From Erysipelotrichaceae bacterium (GTDB taxonomy: Bacteria; Bacillota; Clostridia; TANB77; CAG-508): a stretch of DNA of 63,165 bases. The notes below the pieces were generated by a model, which made no database searches, had not been told where the DNA came from, and was given only the letters and a program-made list of their open reading frames with translations. Shown here piece by piece: positions 41,940 to 51,518 of this stretch. The DNA lies in contig JAETTH010000004.1 of assembly GCA_021769225.1 (NCBI GenBank), positions 1-63,165 on the forward strand, in the 5' to 3' direction. The first letter of the stretch is position 1. Each line of letters opens with the position of its first letter. Both the position numbers and the translations under genes were made by a program.

Positions 41940-43799
41940 TTATTTTTTAAATATTCGAATGGAATTTAACACAGTTAAAAGTGTAACCCCAACATCTGCT
42001 AATACAGCACTCCATACTGGTGCAATCCCCATAGATCCTAAAACCAATACAATTGCTTTCATAATTAAAGAAAATATAATATTTGTTTTTAAAATATTCA
42101 TGGTTTGTTTTGCTATTTTTATTGAATTTGGTATTTTTAAAATATTATTTGAGATTAATACTCCATCTGCAGAAATTGCAGCAATCTCTGCTCCAGCTCC
42201 CATTGCAATTCCAAAATCACTTGCTGCTAAAACAGGACTATCATTAATTCCATCTCCTACAAAGCATACCTTTCTTCCTTTTGTTTTTAGTTCTTCAATC
42301 TTCTCTAATTTTTCATTTGGAAGTAAAGATGCATATACCTCTAGAATCTCTAATTCTTTTGCTATTTTTTCTGCTTGTTTCTTATTATCTCCTGTCAGCA
42401 TAACAACATGCTCAATTCCATTTTCTTTTAAGTTTTTTACAATTGTTTTTGCTTCTGGTCTAATTTCTTCTTGTAGTTGGAAATATCCAGCTATTTGTTT
42501 ATCAATTACTAAATAAATCTTATCTTGCTCTAAGCCTTTTGTAGAAATCTGATACTTTTCTAATAATTTAAGATTTCCTAATAGATTTTCCTTTCCATCA
42601 ATTTCTCCAACTATTCCAAATCCAGGGATTTCTAAATAATTTTGTACTTGTTTTTCTTCTACTGTTTCAGATAATTTGCTAATGGCTGTAGAAATAGGAT
42701 GATTAGAATTCTTCTCCAAACTATAAATATGGTTTAAAACTTTTTTACTATCAAATCCATTTAAATCTTTCATCTCTTTAATTACCATTTTTCCAGTTGT
42801 TAAAGTTCCTGTTTTATCAAATGCAATAGTATCAATTTTTGATAAACTTTCAATATGTTTCGTCCCTTTAATAATCATTCCTTTTTTTGAAATAGTACCA
42901 ATACAAGAAAACAAGGCAAGTGGTACAGAAATGACAATACTACATGGACAAGACGCTACTAAAAATACAAGCGCTCTTAAAACCCAAGTTTTAAAATCTA
43001 AAAACCCTAAAAGTGGTGGACAGATTGCAATCATAACAGCAATAAAGATAACTACTGGAGTATAAATTTTTGAAAACTTTGTAATAAATTTTTCTGCTTT
43101 CCCTTTATTATTGGTCGCTTGATATACCAAATCTACAATTTGAGAGGCAGTCGAATTTTTACTATCTCGAATTACTTTAGCTGTTAAAGATCCATTTAAA
43201 TTAATGCTACCAGATAAAATGGTATCTCCCTCTTGTACTGCACTTTCTTTACTTTCACCTGTTAAGCTAGAAGTATCTAAGCTAGAATTTCCTTTTATAA
43301 CAATACTATCTACCGGTACTTTTTCTCCTGGTTTAATGAAAATAATATCTCCTACTTTTACCTCTTCAACAGGAACTACTTTTGTTTCTTCTTTCACAAT
43401 AAGATTGGCATTTTCTGCTTTAATACTCACAATTTCTTCAATATTACTTTGTGATCTTTCTTGAGCCTTATCTTCAATCATTTCTCCTAATTTATATAAT
43501 AAAATAACTAAACAACTTTCTGGAAATTCACCTAATACAAAAGCTGCAATAATTGCAATTGTCATGAGTGTGTTTTCTTCAAAATTAAATCTGAAAATAT
43601 TTTTAATACCATCTATTAACAAATCATATCCAGCAAGTAATACTGAAATCAGATAAAAAATAACTTGATACTTTTCAACCATTGGTAAAAAACCAATTCC
43701 AAAGAAAATAATAGATAGCAAATATAATGCTAAATTAGTCTTTTCTCTTTTTTCTTCTTGCTCTTTGTCAATGCCACAAGCTTTACAATTATGTGCCAT
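41940..43799 (-). CDS. cadA: Zn/Cd/Pb-exporting P1B-type ATPase
   Basis: 619 aa heavy-metal pump. The transmembrane metal site CPC is in VASCPCSIVISVPLAL, phosphorylation site DKTGTLTTGK, ATP-binding HP in SNHPISTAI, and hinge GDGINDSPVLAASD. No full N-terminal HMA domain: only MAHNCKACGID with two Cys and a His. Together with cadC it should form a metal-induced efflux unit; CPC without His-rich tail favours Zn/Cd/Pb rather than Cu, by family knowledge. AGGAGG is 12 bp before the ATG. Confidence 0.9.
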   Translation of the reverse strand: MAHNCKACGIDKEQEEKREKTNLALYLLSIIFFGIGFLPMVEKYQVIFYLISVLLAGYDLLIDGIKNIFRFNFEENTLMTIAIIAAFVLGEFPESCLVILLYKLGEMIEDKAQERSQSNIEEIVSIKAENANLIVKEETKVVPVEEVKVGDIIFIKPGEKVPVDSIVIKGNSSLDTSSLTGESKESAVQEGDTILSGSINLNGSLTAKVIRDSKNSTASQIVDLVYQATNNKGKAEKFITKFSKIYTPVVIFIAVMIAICPPLLGFLDFKTWVLRALVFLVASCPCSIVISVPLALFSCIGTISKKGMIIKGTKHIESLSKIDTIAFDKTGTLTTGKMVIKEMKDLNGFDSKKVLNHIYSLEKNSNHPISTAISKLSETVEEKQVQNYLEIPGFGIVGEIDGKENLLGNLKLLEKYQISTKGLEQDKIYLVIDKQIAGYFQLQEEIRPEAKTIVKNLKENGIEHVVMLTGDNKKQAEKIAKELEILEVYASLLPNEKLEKIEELKTKGRKVCFVGDGINDSPVLAASDFGIAMGAGAEIAAISADGVLISNNILKIPNSIKIAKQTMNILKTNIIFSLIMKAIVLVLGSMGIAPVWSAVLADVGVTLLTVLNSIRIFKK

Positions 43800-43803
43800 A
43801 ATT

Positions 43804-44172
43804 TTATCTTTCCTCCTCTAAATGTGAAATTGCCATTTTTATAATCATTTCAACATGCTCATCTTGCAAGCTATAAAAAATTTGCTTTCCTTCTCTTCGA
43901 TATTTAACTAATTTAGCATTACGAAGTAGCTGTAACTGATGTGAAACTGCAGATTGATTTAATCCTAAAAGTTCACACAAATCACAAACACAAAGTTCTG
44001 CATTTAATAAATGACATATAATACGAAGTCTCGTTCCATCTGAGAAAAGCTTAAACATTTCTGCTAACTCAATTGTTTCTTGTTCTTTTAATTCTGTCAA
44101 TTTTACCTGTTGAATTTTATTATAATGAGGACAATTTTCCTTACATACTAACTCAATTTCTTTTTCTTCCAT
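43804..44172 (-). CDS. cadC: ArsR/SmtB-family metal-responsive repressor
   Basis: 122 aa from ATG MEEKEIELVC, which has AAAGGA 7 bp upstream (a TTG two codons earlier is less likely). The winged helix includes ELCVCDLCELLGLNQSAVSHQ, with CVC in the alpha-3 position used by CadC/CmtR for Cd/Pb, and N-terminal Cys in CKENCPH. It should bind the operator at 44187-44212 and release on metal binding. Four bases upstream of cadA. Confidence 0.9.
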   Translation of the reverse strand: MEEKEIELVCKENCPHYNKIQQVKLTELKEQETIELAEMFKLFSDGTRLRIICHLLNAELCVCDLCELLGLNQSAVSHQLQLLRNAKLVKYRREGKQIFYSLQDEHVEMIIKMAISHLEEER

Positions 44173-44186
44173 ATTCAATTCCTTTC

Positions 44187-44236
44187 AACATATGATTATA
44201 TACTCATATGTTAATATATAATATTTTACTTGTCAA
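44187..44236 (-). promoter_or_regulatory. cadC-cadA promoter and operator
   Basis: On the minus strand TTGACA (44231-44236), 17-bp spacer, TAACAT (44208-44213). The operator is a perfect 9-base pair AACATATGA/TCATATGTT (44187-44195, 44204-44212), the usual ArsR/SmtB half-site pattern, and overlaps the -10 box and start site. Confidence 0.75.
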
Positions 44237-44285
44237 TAGTTTGTGATAAATTTCTAGATAAATTCAAAAAAATTTAAAAATAAAA

Positions 44286-44308
44286 GGACGTGTTATTTTT
44301 ACACGCCC
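44286..44308 (-). terminator. Terminator of tsf
   Basis: Arms GGGCGTGT/ACACGTCC (minus strand) followed by TTTTATTTTT, just after the tsf stop. Confidence 0.8.
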
Positions 44309-44315
44309 TCATTTA

Positions 44316-45197
44316 TTATCCTTTAATTTGTTTTGCAACTTCTTCAGCAAAGTTTTCTTCTTTTTTCTCGATTCCTTCACCTTTTTCGAATCTTGCAAAT
44401 GCTGTAATTTCAGCACCTTTAGATTCCACTAATTTTTGTACTTTCATATCTGGATCTTTTACGAATTCTTGCTCTAATAAGCAAATTTCTCCGTAGAATT
44501 TTCCAATTCTTCCTTGTACCATTTTTTCTGCTATGGCTGCTGGTTTTCCTTCATTCATTGCTTGTGCTTTTAAAATTTCCATCTCTTTTGCAACTCGATC
44601 TTCTGGAACAGCATTTCTATCTAAATATTCAGGTCTAGCAGCAGCAATTTGCATACATAAATCTTTTGCTAATGCTTTATCACCTTTTGCTAAGCTAATT
44701 AAAACAGCAATTTTTCCTTCTCCATGAATATAGCTTTCTACTAAATTATCAGATTCTAATCTAGCAAATCTTCTAATTGACATATTTTCACCAATTGTAG
44801 CAATTTTATTTGTTAAAACTTCTTTTACTGTTTTATCAGGTTCAACAATTGATTTTTGTTCTAATAATTCCTCAACTGTAGCTGGATTATTAAGTGCTAC
44901 TTGTTTTACAACACTTTGTACAAAGCTTTTAAATTCATCATTTTTAGCAACAAAATCTGTTTCAGCATTTACTTCTACAATAGCTCCTACTTTTCCATCT
45001 TCTGTTACATAGCTATCTACTAATCCTTCTGCTGCAATTCTATCTGACTTTTTAGCAGCTTTTGCTATTCCTCTTTCTCTTAAAAGTTCAATTGCTTTTT
45101 CCATATCTCCATCTGTCTCTGTTAAAACTTTTTTGCAGTCCATCATACCTGCACCTGTTTTTTCTCTTAAATCTTTAACTTGACTTGCTGTAATCAT
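44316..45197 (-). CDS. tsf: Translation elongation factor Ts
   Basis: 293 aa nucleotide-exchange factor for EF-Tu. Canonical N-terminus ITASQVKDLREKTGAGMMDCKKVLTETDGD and the core TDFVAKND motif are present. Directly downstream of rpsB as in most bacteria. AAAGGAGG before the ATG. Confidence 0.97.
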   Translation of the reverse strand: MITASQVKDLREKTGAGMMDCKKVLTETDGDMEKAIELLRERGIAKAAKKSDRIAAEGLVDSYVTEDGKVGAIVEVNAETDFVAKNDEFKSFVQSVVKQVALNNPATVEELLEQKSIVEPDKTVKEVLTNKIATIGENMSIRRFARLESDNLVESYIHGEGKIAVLISLAKGDKALAKDLCMQIAAARPEYLDRNAVPEDRVAKEMEILKAQAMNEGKPAAIAEKMVQGRIGKFYGEICLLEQEFVKDPDMKVQKLVESKGAEITAFARFEKGEGIEKKEENFAEEVAKQIKG

Positions 45198-45226
45198 TTT
45201 TTATCCTCCTTTTAATCTAAAAAAAT

Positions 45227-45254
45227 AAAGAATAGAGCAGAGGCTCTACTCTTT
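45227..45254 (-). terminator. Hairpin between rpsB and tsf
   Basis: Twelve-base arms with one mismatch around AGAG, followed on the minus strand by ATTTTTTT. It probably acts as a partial terminator or processing site so that S2 and EF-Ts levels differ. Confidence 0.6.
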
Positions 45255-45272
45255 TTATTTTCTTTATTTATA

Positions 45273-46064
45273 TTATTCAGCTGTCTCTTCCTCTGCGGCT
45301 TCTACGACTTCTTCAATGCTTTCTGGCTCTTGACTAACTGCTACTTCTTCAGCCATTTCTTCTGTTATCTCTTCAGGAGCTTCTCCTTGTCTTCCCTCGA
45401 TAACAGCATTTGCCATTACATCAGCAATTAATTTTACAGCACGGATAGCGTCATCATTTCCTGGAATTGGGTAATCAACATCTTCTGGATTACAGTTTGT
45501 ATCGATTAGTCCAACAACTGGAATATTTAATTTTCTAGCTTCTAAAATTGCTGTTCTTTCTTTTTTAGGATCAACAATAAACATTACTCCAGGTAGTTCT
45601 TTCATTTCTTTAATGCCACCTAGATTTTTTTCTAGTTTTTCCATTTCTTTTTTAAGACCGATTACTTCTTTTTTAGGTAGTACATCAAATGTACCATCAT
45701 TTTGCATTTCTTCTAATTTGTTTAATCTGTCAATTCTTTTTTTGATTGTATCAAAGTTTGTAAGCATTCCACCTAACCATCTTTGATCTACATAGTACAT
45801 ACCGCATTTTACGGCTGCTTCTTTCATGCACTCTTGTGCTTGTTTTTTAGTTCCTACAAATAGAACTGTTTTTCCTTCCTCAGATTGTTCTTTTACAAAT
45901 CTGTAAGCTTCATCTAATTTTTTAGATGTTTTTTGTAAGTCGATGATATGGATACCATTTCTAGCTTGGAATATATATTCAGCCATTTTAGGATCCCATC
46001 TTCTTGTTTGATGTCCAAAATGAACACCAGCTTCTAGTAATTGTTTCATTGCAACTACTGCCAT
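45273..46064 (-). CDS. rpsB: Small-subunit ribosomal protein S2
   Basis: 263 aa starting at [13 protein letters not shown], with AAGGAGG 9 bp upstream (an ATG two codons earlier would be only 3 bp from it). [31 protein letters not shown] and [18 protein letters not shown] are canonical. The C-terminus has an acidic tail ([13 protein letters not shown]...) common in Firmicutes. Confidence 0.97.
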   Translation of the reverse strand: MAVVAMKQLLEAGVHFGHQTRRWDPKMAEYIFQARNGIHIIDLQKTSKKLDEAYRFVKEQSEEGKTVLFVGTKKQAQECMKEAAVKCGMYYVDQRWLGGMLTNFDTIKKRIDRLNKLEEMQNDGTFDVLPKKEVIGLKKEMEKLEKNLGGIKEMKELPGVMFIVDPKKERTAILEARKLNIPVVGLIDTNCNPEDVDYPIPGNDDAIRAVKLIADVMANAVIEGRQGEAPEEITEEMAEEVAVSQEPESIEEVVEAAEEETAE

Positions 46065-46208
46065 TTTCATTTCCTCCTTATTTGTTTTTTACTTCCACAT
46101 CGTTTCGCTACTCAAAAGACAACTAAATTTCTTTAGCACAAATCTTGAATTGACGATATGTGTTTATTAAAGCTTTACTAGTATATCAAATTTTTCTTGA
46201 TATTGCAA
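46065..46208 (-). promoter_or_regulatory. rpsB promoter and leader
   Basis: Minus strand TTGCAA (46203-46208), 17-bp spacer, TATACT (46180-46185), then a leader of about 100 bases. S2 leaders in other bacteria can bind S2; I cannot match this leader to a known consensus. Confidence 0.6.
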
Positions 46209-46270
46209 GAGTTTTCTCAATTTTTATTCTTTTATATTTTATTTTCTTCTTTAAAAAGAAAAAGGAGGAA

Positions 46271-48232
46271 TTATCTTCCTCCTCCACCTCCACCGCCGAA
46301 GCCTCCGCCTCCGCCGCCGGAGAATCCTCCTCCGAATCCACCTCCGGATGAAAAGTTACTAAATGAATATCCATTTGATACTGCTTGTGTACTAACTGTA
46401 CTGTTATGGTATGATCTGGCTACTGAATTGTTCATTGTTGTAATAAATGCTGTATTAATCATGTTATGATACATTAAATAGCTATACATATATCCATTTG
46501 TAGCCATATACGTTTCGTCCATTAATTCTGGATATCTTACTTTTAATTGTTTGATTACTTTGTCTGCAATTCCAAAAGTTGTTGCAAATACTAAGTATTT
46601 TTCCCATAATACAAGTTCTGGAACTTCTCTTTCATTTAGCAAAGAGAAATCTTCCATATATTTTTTTAATCCAACCCATCTTTCTTTTTCATCTGTACCC
46701 TTTTGTGTTAGAGTATGATATCTTGAAGAAATTGCTCTACATAATAGAAAATTTGCTCCAAAGATTAGTCCTAAGGCAATTAACCAGAAGTTAATTGAAA
46801 TTCCAAAGAATATAGCAAAAACTGCAAAGCATAAATACATGCCACCTTTTCCAGACCAATTCTTATATTCTGAGATTAGATTTGTATCATAGTTTTGTTT
46901 TGTAATTTGTGATTTTTTTGCAATATCTGATAACGAATTAACAGTTTCAATAAAGACATTTCCATGATTTTGAGCATACTTTTCAAAATCTTTTAAAGTA
47001 AAACTTTGTGTTTCTTTGTTTGCTACTTTTTCTAGTAAGTTATATATCTTGTGTTCATCTTCTGGAAGACTTTCTTGTATTTCTTTTCCTGTTAGTGTAA
47101 TCTTTACTCCATCTTTTTTATTTCCATCTGTTACCTCAAATGTTAAACACTTTCTTAAGCATAAGTCTAATAAAATAGCAGAAACAACCTTTGGTAAATT
47201 CGCATCCATCGTTGAATTTTTAAAATAATATAGAAAAGCTGCATCAGATGGTGTTGCTTCTTGATCTGGTAGTTCACGGAAGTAGTCTAATTTTGTAGTT
47301 GGCTCAATTTTAGGAGTTTGTTGTAAGATTTGATAATATTTTAAAAGTTTGAACACACAAAGAACTCCTACTCCAATTAGTATCACGGTAACTGCAATTC
47401 CAATCATTTTTTCCATATCTTTTTGATTTTCTAATTCTTTAATATATTCTTCTCTTTCTTTATTTGACTCTTCTGCCCATGATGTCTCTTCTGAAATAAT
47501 AGAGCTTAGTTTATCTACATTTTTTCGATTAGTATTACTGCTAAACATATCATTTTCTAAGCTCAAAGTCCTTACTTCTAACATTTGATTTGCCATTAAA
47601 TAATCTACATCAAATGTAACCGTATCTTCTGATACAATTTGAATATTTCCATTTAAAGGTCCATGTGCCCATGCCCTTAAGTTTTCTTTTTGAGATACTT
47701 TACCCGGAAACTTAATCGTTCCTGTTACTTTATCTGCTGGAATTTCAAAATTACTTCCTAAAATTTTATAATATAGCTCACTACAATCTTGATAAGTTGT
47801 TACTGCATTGGAAACAGTATAATAAATCTTATAGGTTCTTGTTGTGTTTCTTAAATTCACTCCCCAAGCAATTTCAAACTCATTGTTACTTGTTGTTAAA
47901 GCATAGTAATAGCCTTCTGTTACATGATACATATAGCTATCCGTCTTGGTAAAAGGGATCTCTTGTCCATTTTTTACTTCTACTACCTTAACATTGGAAA
48001 TTGACTTTCCTGACATATCAGATTTCCCAAATGTTTTAAATAGAGTATTGGTATCTTTAATAGAAATCTGCCATGTCTCTACCATATCCATACTTCCATC
48101 AGCATTTAAAGTAATATCAAAATCTAATGTTTTTAAATTTAAATTAGAAGCTGCTATACTATTATTGGGTATTACTAATAATAGAAACATAATGGTAATC
48201 ATGAAAACACTTAATATTTTCTTCCTATTCAT
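46271..48232 (-). CDS. DUF2207 membrane protein with Gly-rich tail
   Basis: 653 aa. A cleavable signal peptide (residues 1-28), an extracytoplasmic beta domain (about 30-235), a membrane helix (about 275-297), a cytoplasmic region, two more helices (about 473-510), then a domain to the C-terminus that ends in GGGFGGGFSGGGGGGFGG. This is the standard DUF2207 (YciC-like) layout, including the Gly-rich end. Function is unknown. GGGGGAAAG before the ATG. Confidence 0.85.
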   Translation of the reverse strand: MNRKKILSVFMITIMFLLLVIPNNSIAASNLNLKTLDFDITLNADGSMDMVETWQISIKDTNTLFKTFGKSDMSGKSISNVKVVEVKNGQEIPFTKTDSYMYHVTEGYYYALTTSNNEFEIAWGVNLRNTTRTYKIYYTVSNAVTTYQDCSELYYKILGSNFEIPADKVTGTIKFPGKVSQKENLRAWAHGPLNGNIQIVSEDTVTFDVDYLMANQMLEVRTLSLENDMFSSNTNRKNVDKLSSIISEETSWAEESNKEREEYIKELENQKDMEKMIGIAVTVILIGVGVLCVFKLLKYYQILQQTPKIEPTTKLDYFRELPDQEATPSDAAFLYYFKNSTMDANLPKVVSAILLDLCLRKCLTFEVTDGNKKDGVKITLTGKEIQESLPEDEHKIYNLLEKVANKETQSFTLKDFEKYAQNHGNVFIETVNSLSDIAKKSQITKQNYDTNLISEYKNWSGKGGMYLCFAVFAIFFGISINFWLIALGLIFGANFLLCRAISSRYHTLTQKGTDEKERWVGLKKYMEDFSLLNEREVPELVLWEKYLVFATTFGIADKVIKQLKVRYPELMDETYMATNGYMYSYLMYHNMINTAFITTMNNSVARSYHNSTVSTQAVSNGYSFSNFSSGGGFGGGFSGGGGGGFGGGGGGGR

Positions 48233-48329
48233 CTTTCTTTCCCCCTTACTTCTTTGTCTTTTATTCTATTCTATTTTTAGCTTCTTTGCAATAATATTTT
48301 CAAATTTGTTCTATCTTAAGAAAAGAAAA

Positions 48330-48352
48330 AACTCCTAGCCTCAAAAGCTAAG
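48330..48352 (-). terminator. Terminator of the Ca2+ ATPase gene
   Basis: Minus-strand hairpin TTCTTAGC...GCTAGGAG followed by TTTTTTCTTTT, about 25 bp after the stop. Confidence 0.7.
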
Positions 48353-48377
48353 AATATTTTTTCTTTTTTTCTCTGTT

Positions 48378-51026
48378 TTATCCTTCTTTATACTCATATA
48401 CTACTTTTCCAAATCGAATTTCATTAATTTTCTTTTGAATTTCCATAATCACAAGTGGAGAAAGAGAAATTGCTATGGTATATAACCACTGAGTTGTATT
48501 TAAAGGTACTAACTCAAAAATATTAGCTAAACCTGGTATTAACACAACAACTACTTGCAACAAAGTACCTAATAGAAATGCTCCAATTAAATACTTATTT
48601 TCTAGTATTCCTACTTTAAAAATAGACTCATCACTTTTAATATTAAAACTATGAACAAGCTCTAACATACCAAGACTAATAAATGCCATTGTCCTTCCCA
48701 CTTCTAGTCCAAACAAATTATTTCCCAAACTAAAAGCTAATAAAGTAAACATACCAATCATAGTACCTTCTACAAAAATTTTACTCCACAATCCATCTGC
48801 AAATAATCCCTTTTTAGGATCACGTGGCTTTTTACTCATAATATCTTTTTCTGGTGGCTCTAAACCTAATGCTATAGCAGGAAGAGAATCTGTTACTAGA
48901 TTAATCCATAAAAGTTGAATCGCAAGTAGTGGTGATTTTAATCCTAGTAATAATCCCATAAAAATGGTTACGATTTCTCCAATATTAGTAGCAATTAAAA
49001 AGTGTACTGCCTTTTTAATATTTTCAAAAATGTTTCTTCCTTGTTTTACCGCTTCTACAATCGTTACAAAATTATCATCTGTCAAAACCATATCAGCTGC
49101 ATTTTTGGCCACATCAGTCCCGTTTTGTCCCATTGCAATTCCAATATCAGATATCTTCAAAGCTGGTGCATCATTAACTCCATCACCAGTCATAGCAACA
49201 ACCGCACCTGTTGAACGAAATGCCTTTACAATCCTTACTTTATGTTCTGGAGATACTCTAGCAAAAACAGAATATTTCATAATATCCCTTTCTAACACCT
49301 TTTGAGGAATCTCATCTAATTCTGCTCCTGTAATACTATGATCATTTCCTCTTAAAATTCCAAGGTCCTTTGCAATTGCCCTTGCTGTCAAAATATGATC
49401 TCCTGTAATCATAACAGTCTTGATACCAGCTCTTCGACAAGTAGAGACTGCTTCTTTTACCCCTTCTCTTGGCGGATCCATCATGCCAATTAGTCCAACG
49501 AAAATTAAATCATGCTCTATCCACTCAGGCTCTATTCTGGTCGGTAAAATATCCACATCCTGATAACTAACTGCAATTACTCTTAAAGCTTGATTAGCAA
49601 GTCCTATATTATTTTGTTCCACTTTTCTTTTTCTATCCTCTGTCATAGGACTAATCCTTCCATTTTCATAAACCCTATTACACCTTTTTAGTAAGACATC
49701 TGGTGCTCCTTTTGTAATAATTCGATATTTATTTCCCATTTTATGAATCGTTGTCATCATTTTTCGATTGGAATCAAAAGGAATATCTGCTACTCTTTTC
49801 ATAATATGATACAGCTCATCTTTATTCTCTCCTACCTGTAGTGCTGCATTACAAATTGCAATTTCAGTTGCTTCCCCTTCCGCATGAGCCATTTGGTTTT
49901 CATAAACAATCTGACTATCTGTACACATTGTCCCCAATTCTAATATAAACTTTTTATCTTTTGCTTCTTCCTCTCCATTACAATTTTGTACTTGCATAAC
50001 CTGCATTTTATTTTGTGTCAAAGTTCCTGTTTTATCAGAACAAATGACACTACTACTTCCTAATGTCTCAACAGCAGGTAACTTTCGAATAATACTATTT
50101 CTTCTTGCCATCTTTGTAACACCAATTGAAAGCATAATGGTAACAATAGCAGGAAGCCCCTCTGGAATAGCCGCTACAGCCAATCCAACAGATGTCATAA
50201 ACATCTCGATTGGTTCAATTTTTTTAAGTAACCCAATTACAAAAACAACTGCACAAATTACTAAACAACCAATTCCTAATGCCTTACCCACTTCAGCTAA
50301 CTTCTTTTGAATTGGAGTTTCAGGAGATTCATCTGTAATAATCATTTTTGCAATCTTTCCCACATTTGTATTCATCCCAGTTTCAGTTACAATCGCTTCC
50401 CCATGACCATTTACTACAACAGTTGTAGCATAAACCATATTAAGCATATCACCTAAAGACTCATTTTCTGCTAAAATGCATTCACTATCTTTTAACACAG
50501 GAATCGTTTCTCCTGTTAAACTTGACTCTTCTACTTTTAAATTAACACTTTCAATCAAACGACTATCTGCTGGGACAAAATTGCCAGCCTCTAGCAAAAT
50601 GAGATCACCTGGCACAACTTCTTCAGATGGAACCGTAACAATTTTTCCCTCTCTTTTTACCTTAGCAAGTGGAGCAGACATCTTTTTTAAAGCTTCTAAT
50701 GATTTTTCTGCTTTACTTTCTTGAATTACACCCATCAAAGCATTAAGTACAACAATCGCAATAATAATAATTGAATCAATATAGTCATTTTCTCCTTGCA
50801 TTTTTGTAACAACCGCCGAAACAATTGAAGCAATAATTAGAATAATAATCATAAAATCATTAAACTGTTTCAAAAATCGGACAATAATTCCTTCTTTTTT
50901 CTTATCTTCTAACTTATTGGTCCCATACTCTTTTCTCCTTTTTTCCACTTCTTCTTTTGTTAACCCATCTTGTAAATTCGTCTTTAAGTTTTTCCTTACC
51001 TCTTCTTTTCGCATCGTATGCCACAC
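48378..51026 (-). CDS. P2-type Ca2+-transporting ATPase
   Basis: 882 aa cation pump of the SERCA/PMCA-like bacterial group. Membrane Ca site region VAAIPEGLPAIVTIMLS, phosphorylation ICSDKTGTLTQNKM, nucleotide region MITGDHILTARAI and hinge MTGDGVNDAPALK are intact. Ten membrane helices. GTG start with AAAGGAG 9 bp upstream. Ca specificity is by family similarity. Confidence 0.9.
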   Translation of the reverse strand: MWHTMRKEEVRKNLKTNLQDGLTKEEVEKRRKEYGTNKLEDKKKEGIIVRFLKQFNDFMIIILIIASIVSAVVTKMQGENDYIDSIIIIAIVVLNALMGVIQESKAEKSLEALKKMSAPLAKVKREGKIVTVPSEEVVPGDLILLEAGNFVPADSRLIESVNLKVEESSLTGETIPVLKDSECILAENESLGDMLNMVYATTVVVNGHGEAIVTETGMNTNVGKIAKMIITDESPETPIQKKLAEVGKALGIGCLVICAVVFVIGLLKKIEPIEMFMTSVGLAVAAIPEGLPAIVTIMLSIGVTKMARRNSIIRKLPAVETLGSSSVICSDKTGTLTQNKMQVMQVQNCNGEEEAKDKKFILELGTMCTDSQIVYENQMAHAEGEATEIAICNAALQVGENKDELYHIMKRVADIPFDSNRKMMTTIHKMGNKYRIITKGAPDVLLKRCNRVYENGRISPMTEDRKRKVEQNNIGLANQALRVIAVSYQDVDILPTRIEPEWIEHDLIFVGLIGMMDPPREGVKEAVSTCRRAGIKTVMITGDHILTARAIAKDLGILRGNDHSITGAELDEIPQKVLERDIMKYSVFARVSPEHKVRIVKAFRSTGAVVAMTGDGVNDAPALKISDIGIAMGQNGTDVAKNAADMVLTDDNFVTIVEAVKQGRNIFENIKKAVHFLIATNIGEIVTIFMGLLLGLKSPLLAIQLLWINLVTDSLPAIALGLEPPEKDIMSKKPRDPKKGLFADGLWSKIFVEGTMIGMFTLLAFSLGNNLFGLEVGRTMAFISLGMLELVHSFNIKSDESIFKVGILENKYLIGAFLLGTLLQVVVVLIPGLANIFELVPLNTTQWLYTIAISLSPLVIMEIQKKINEIRFGKVVYEYKEG

Positions 51027-51134
51027 ATTACTTCACTCCTTTGTACAAGTTATATTAATATATATGCTTGTACATAAAATTTATGTATAGATAAAAGAAA
51101 AAAACAAAAAGAAAGATTATAAAAAATTCAATAT

Positions 51135-51163
51135 TTGCTTTATTTTTTGTTTTATGGTACACT
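51135..51163 (+). promoter_or_regulatory. Promoter of the Cys-rich mini-gene
   Basis: TTGCTT (51135-51140), 17-bp spacer, TACACT (51158-51163), preceded by TATGG (extended -10-like). Confidence 0.55.
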
Positions 51164-51199
51164 AATAAATACTTACTCTTTGTAGAAAGGAGGATTTTT

Positions 51200-51433
51200 A
51201 TGACTCACATTCCACAATTTGAGGAATGCCGGTGCTTAGATTGCAAAGATCGCTCATTGCTATTTTGCTCTGTTTGCCCCTATCCGAAATGCTCGCAAAG
51301 GAAGAAACGGCCTAGTTGCAAAAATTGCCCGTATCCCTCTCATTGCCCTAGTTGCAATGGAGATGAAAAAGGCTATTGTAGCTCTTGTACCGAATCGGCC
51401 TGCGCTAATCGCAAACAACCATACGAGGCATAA
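51200..51433 (+). CDS. Small Cys-rich protein (13 Cys in 77 aa)
   Basis: 77 aa with CxC and repeated CxxC: CRCLDC, CSVCPYPKC, CKNCPYPSHCPSC, CSSCTESAC. The phrase CPYP occurs twice, and Pro and charged residues lie between the clusters. A stand-alone unit with its own promoter, AAAGGAGG and strong terminator, and higher G+C than its surroundings. It should bind several metal ions (zinc, copper or Fe-S). I recognise no family. Confidence 0.75.
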   Translation: MTHIPQFEECRCLDCKDRSLLFCSVCPYPKCSQRKKRPSCKNCPYPSHCPSCNGDEKGYCSSCTESACANRKQPYEA

Positions 51434-51440
51434 AAATCTG

Positions 51441-51474
51441 CTCCCACTTGACTTCAAGTGGGAGTTTTTTTTTT
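51441..51474 (+). terminator. Terminator of the Cys-rich mini-gene
   Basis: CTCCCACTTG/CAAGTGGGAG around ACTT, then ten T. Confidence 0.92.
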
Positions 51475-51518
51475 AACCATTTTTCTCTTTTTACATATTA
51501 TGTAAAGAGGTGAAATAT

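Noticed and set aside
46160-46469. Pro-rich and Ser-rich + strand frames.
   Set aside because: Antisense of the Gly-rich tail of the DUF2207 protein.
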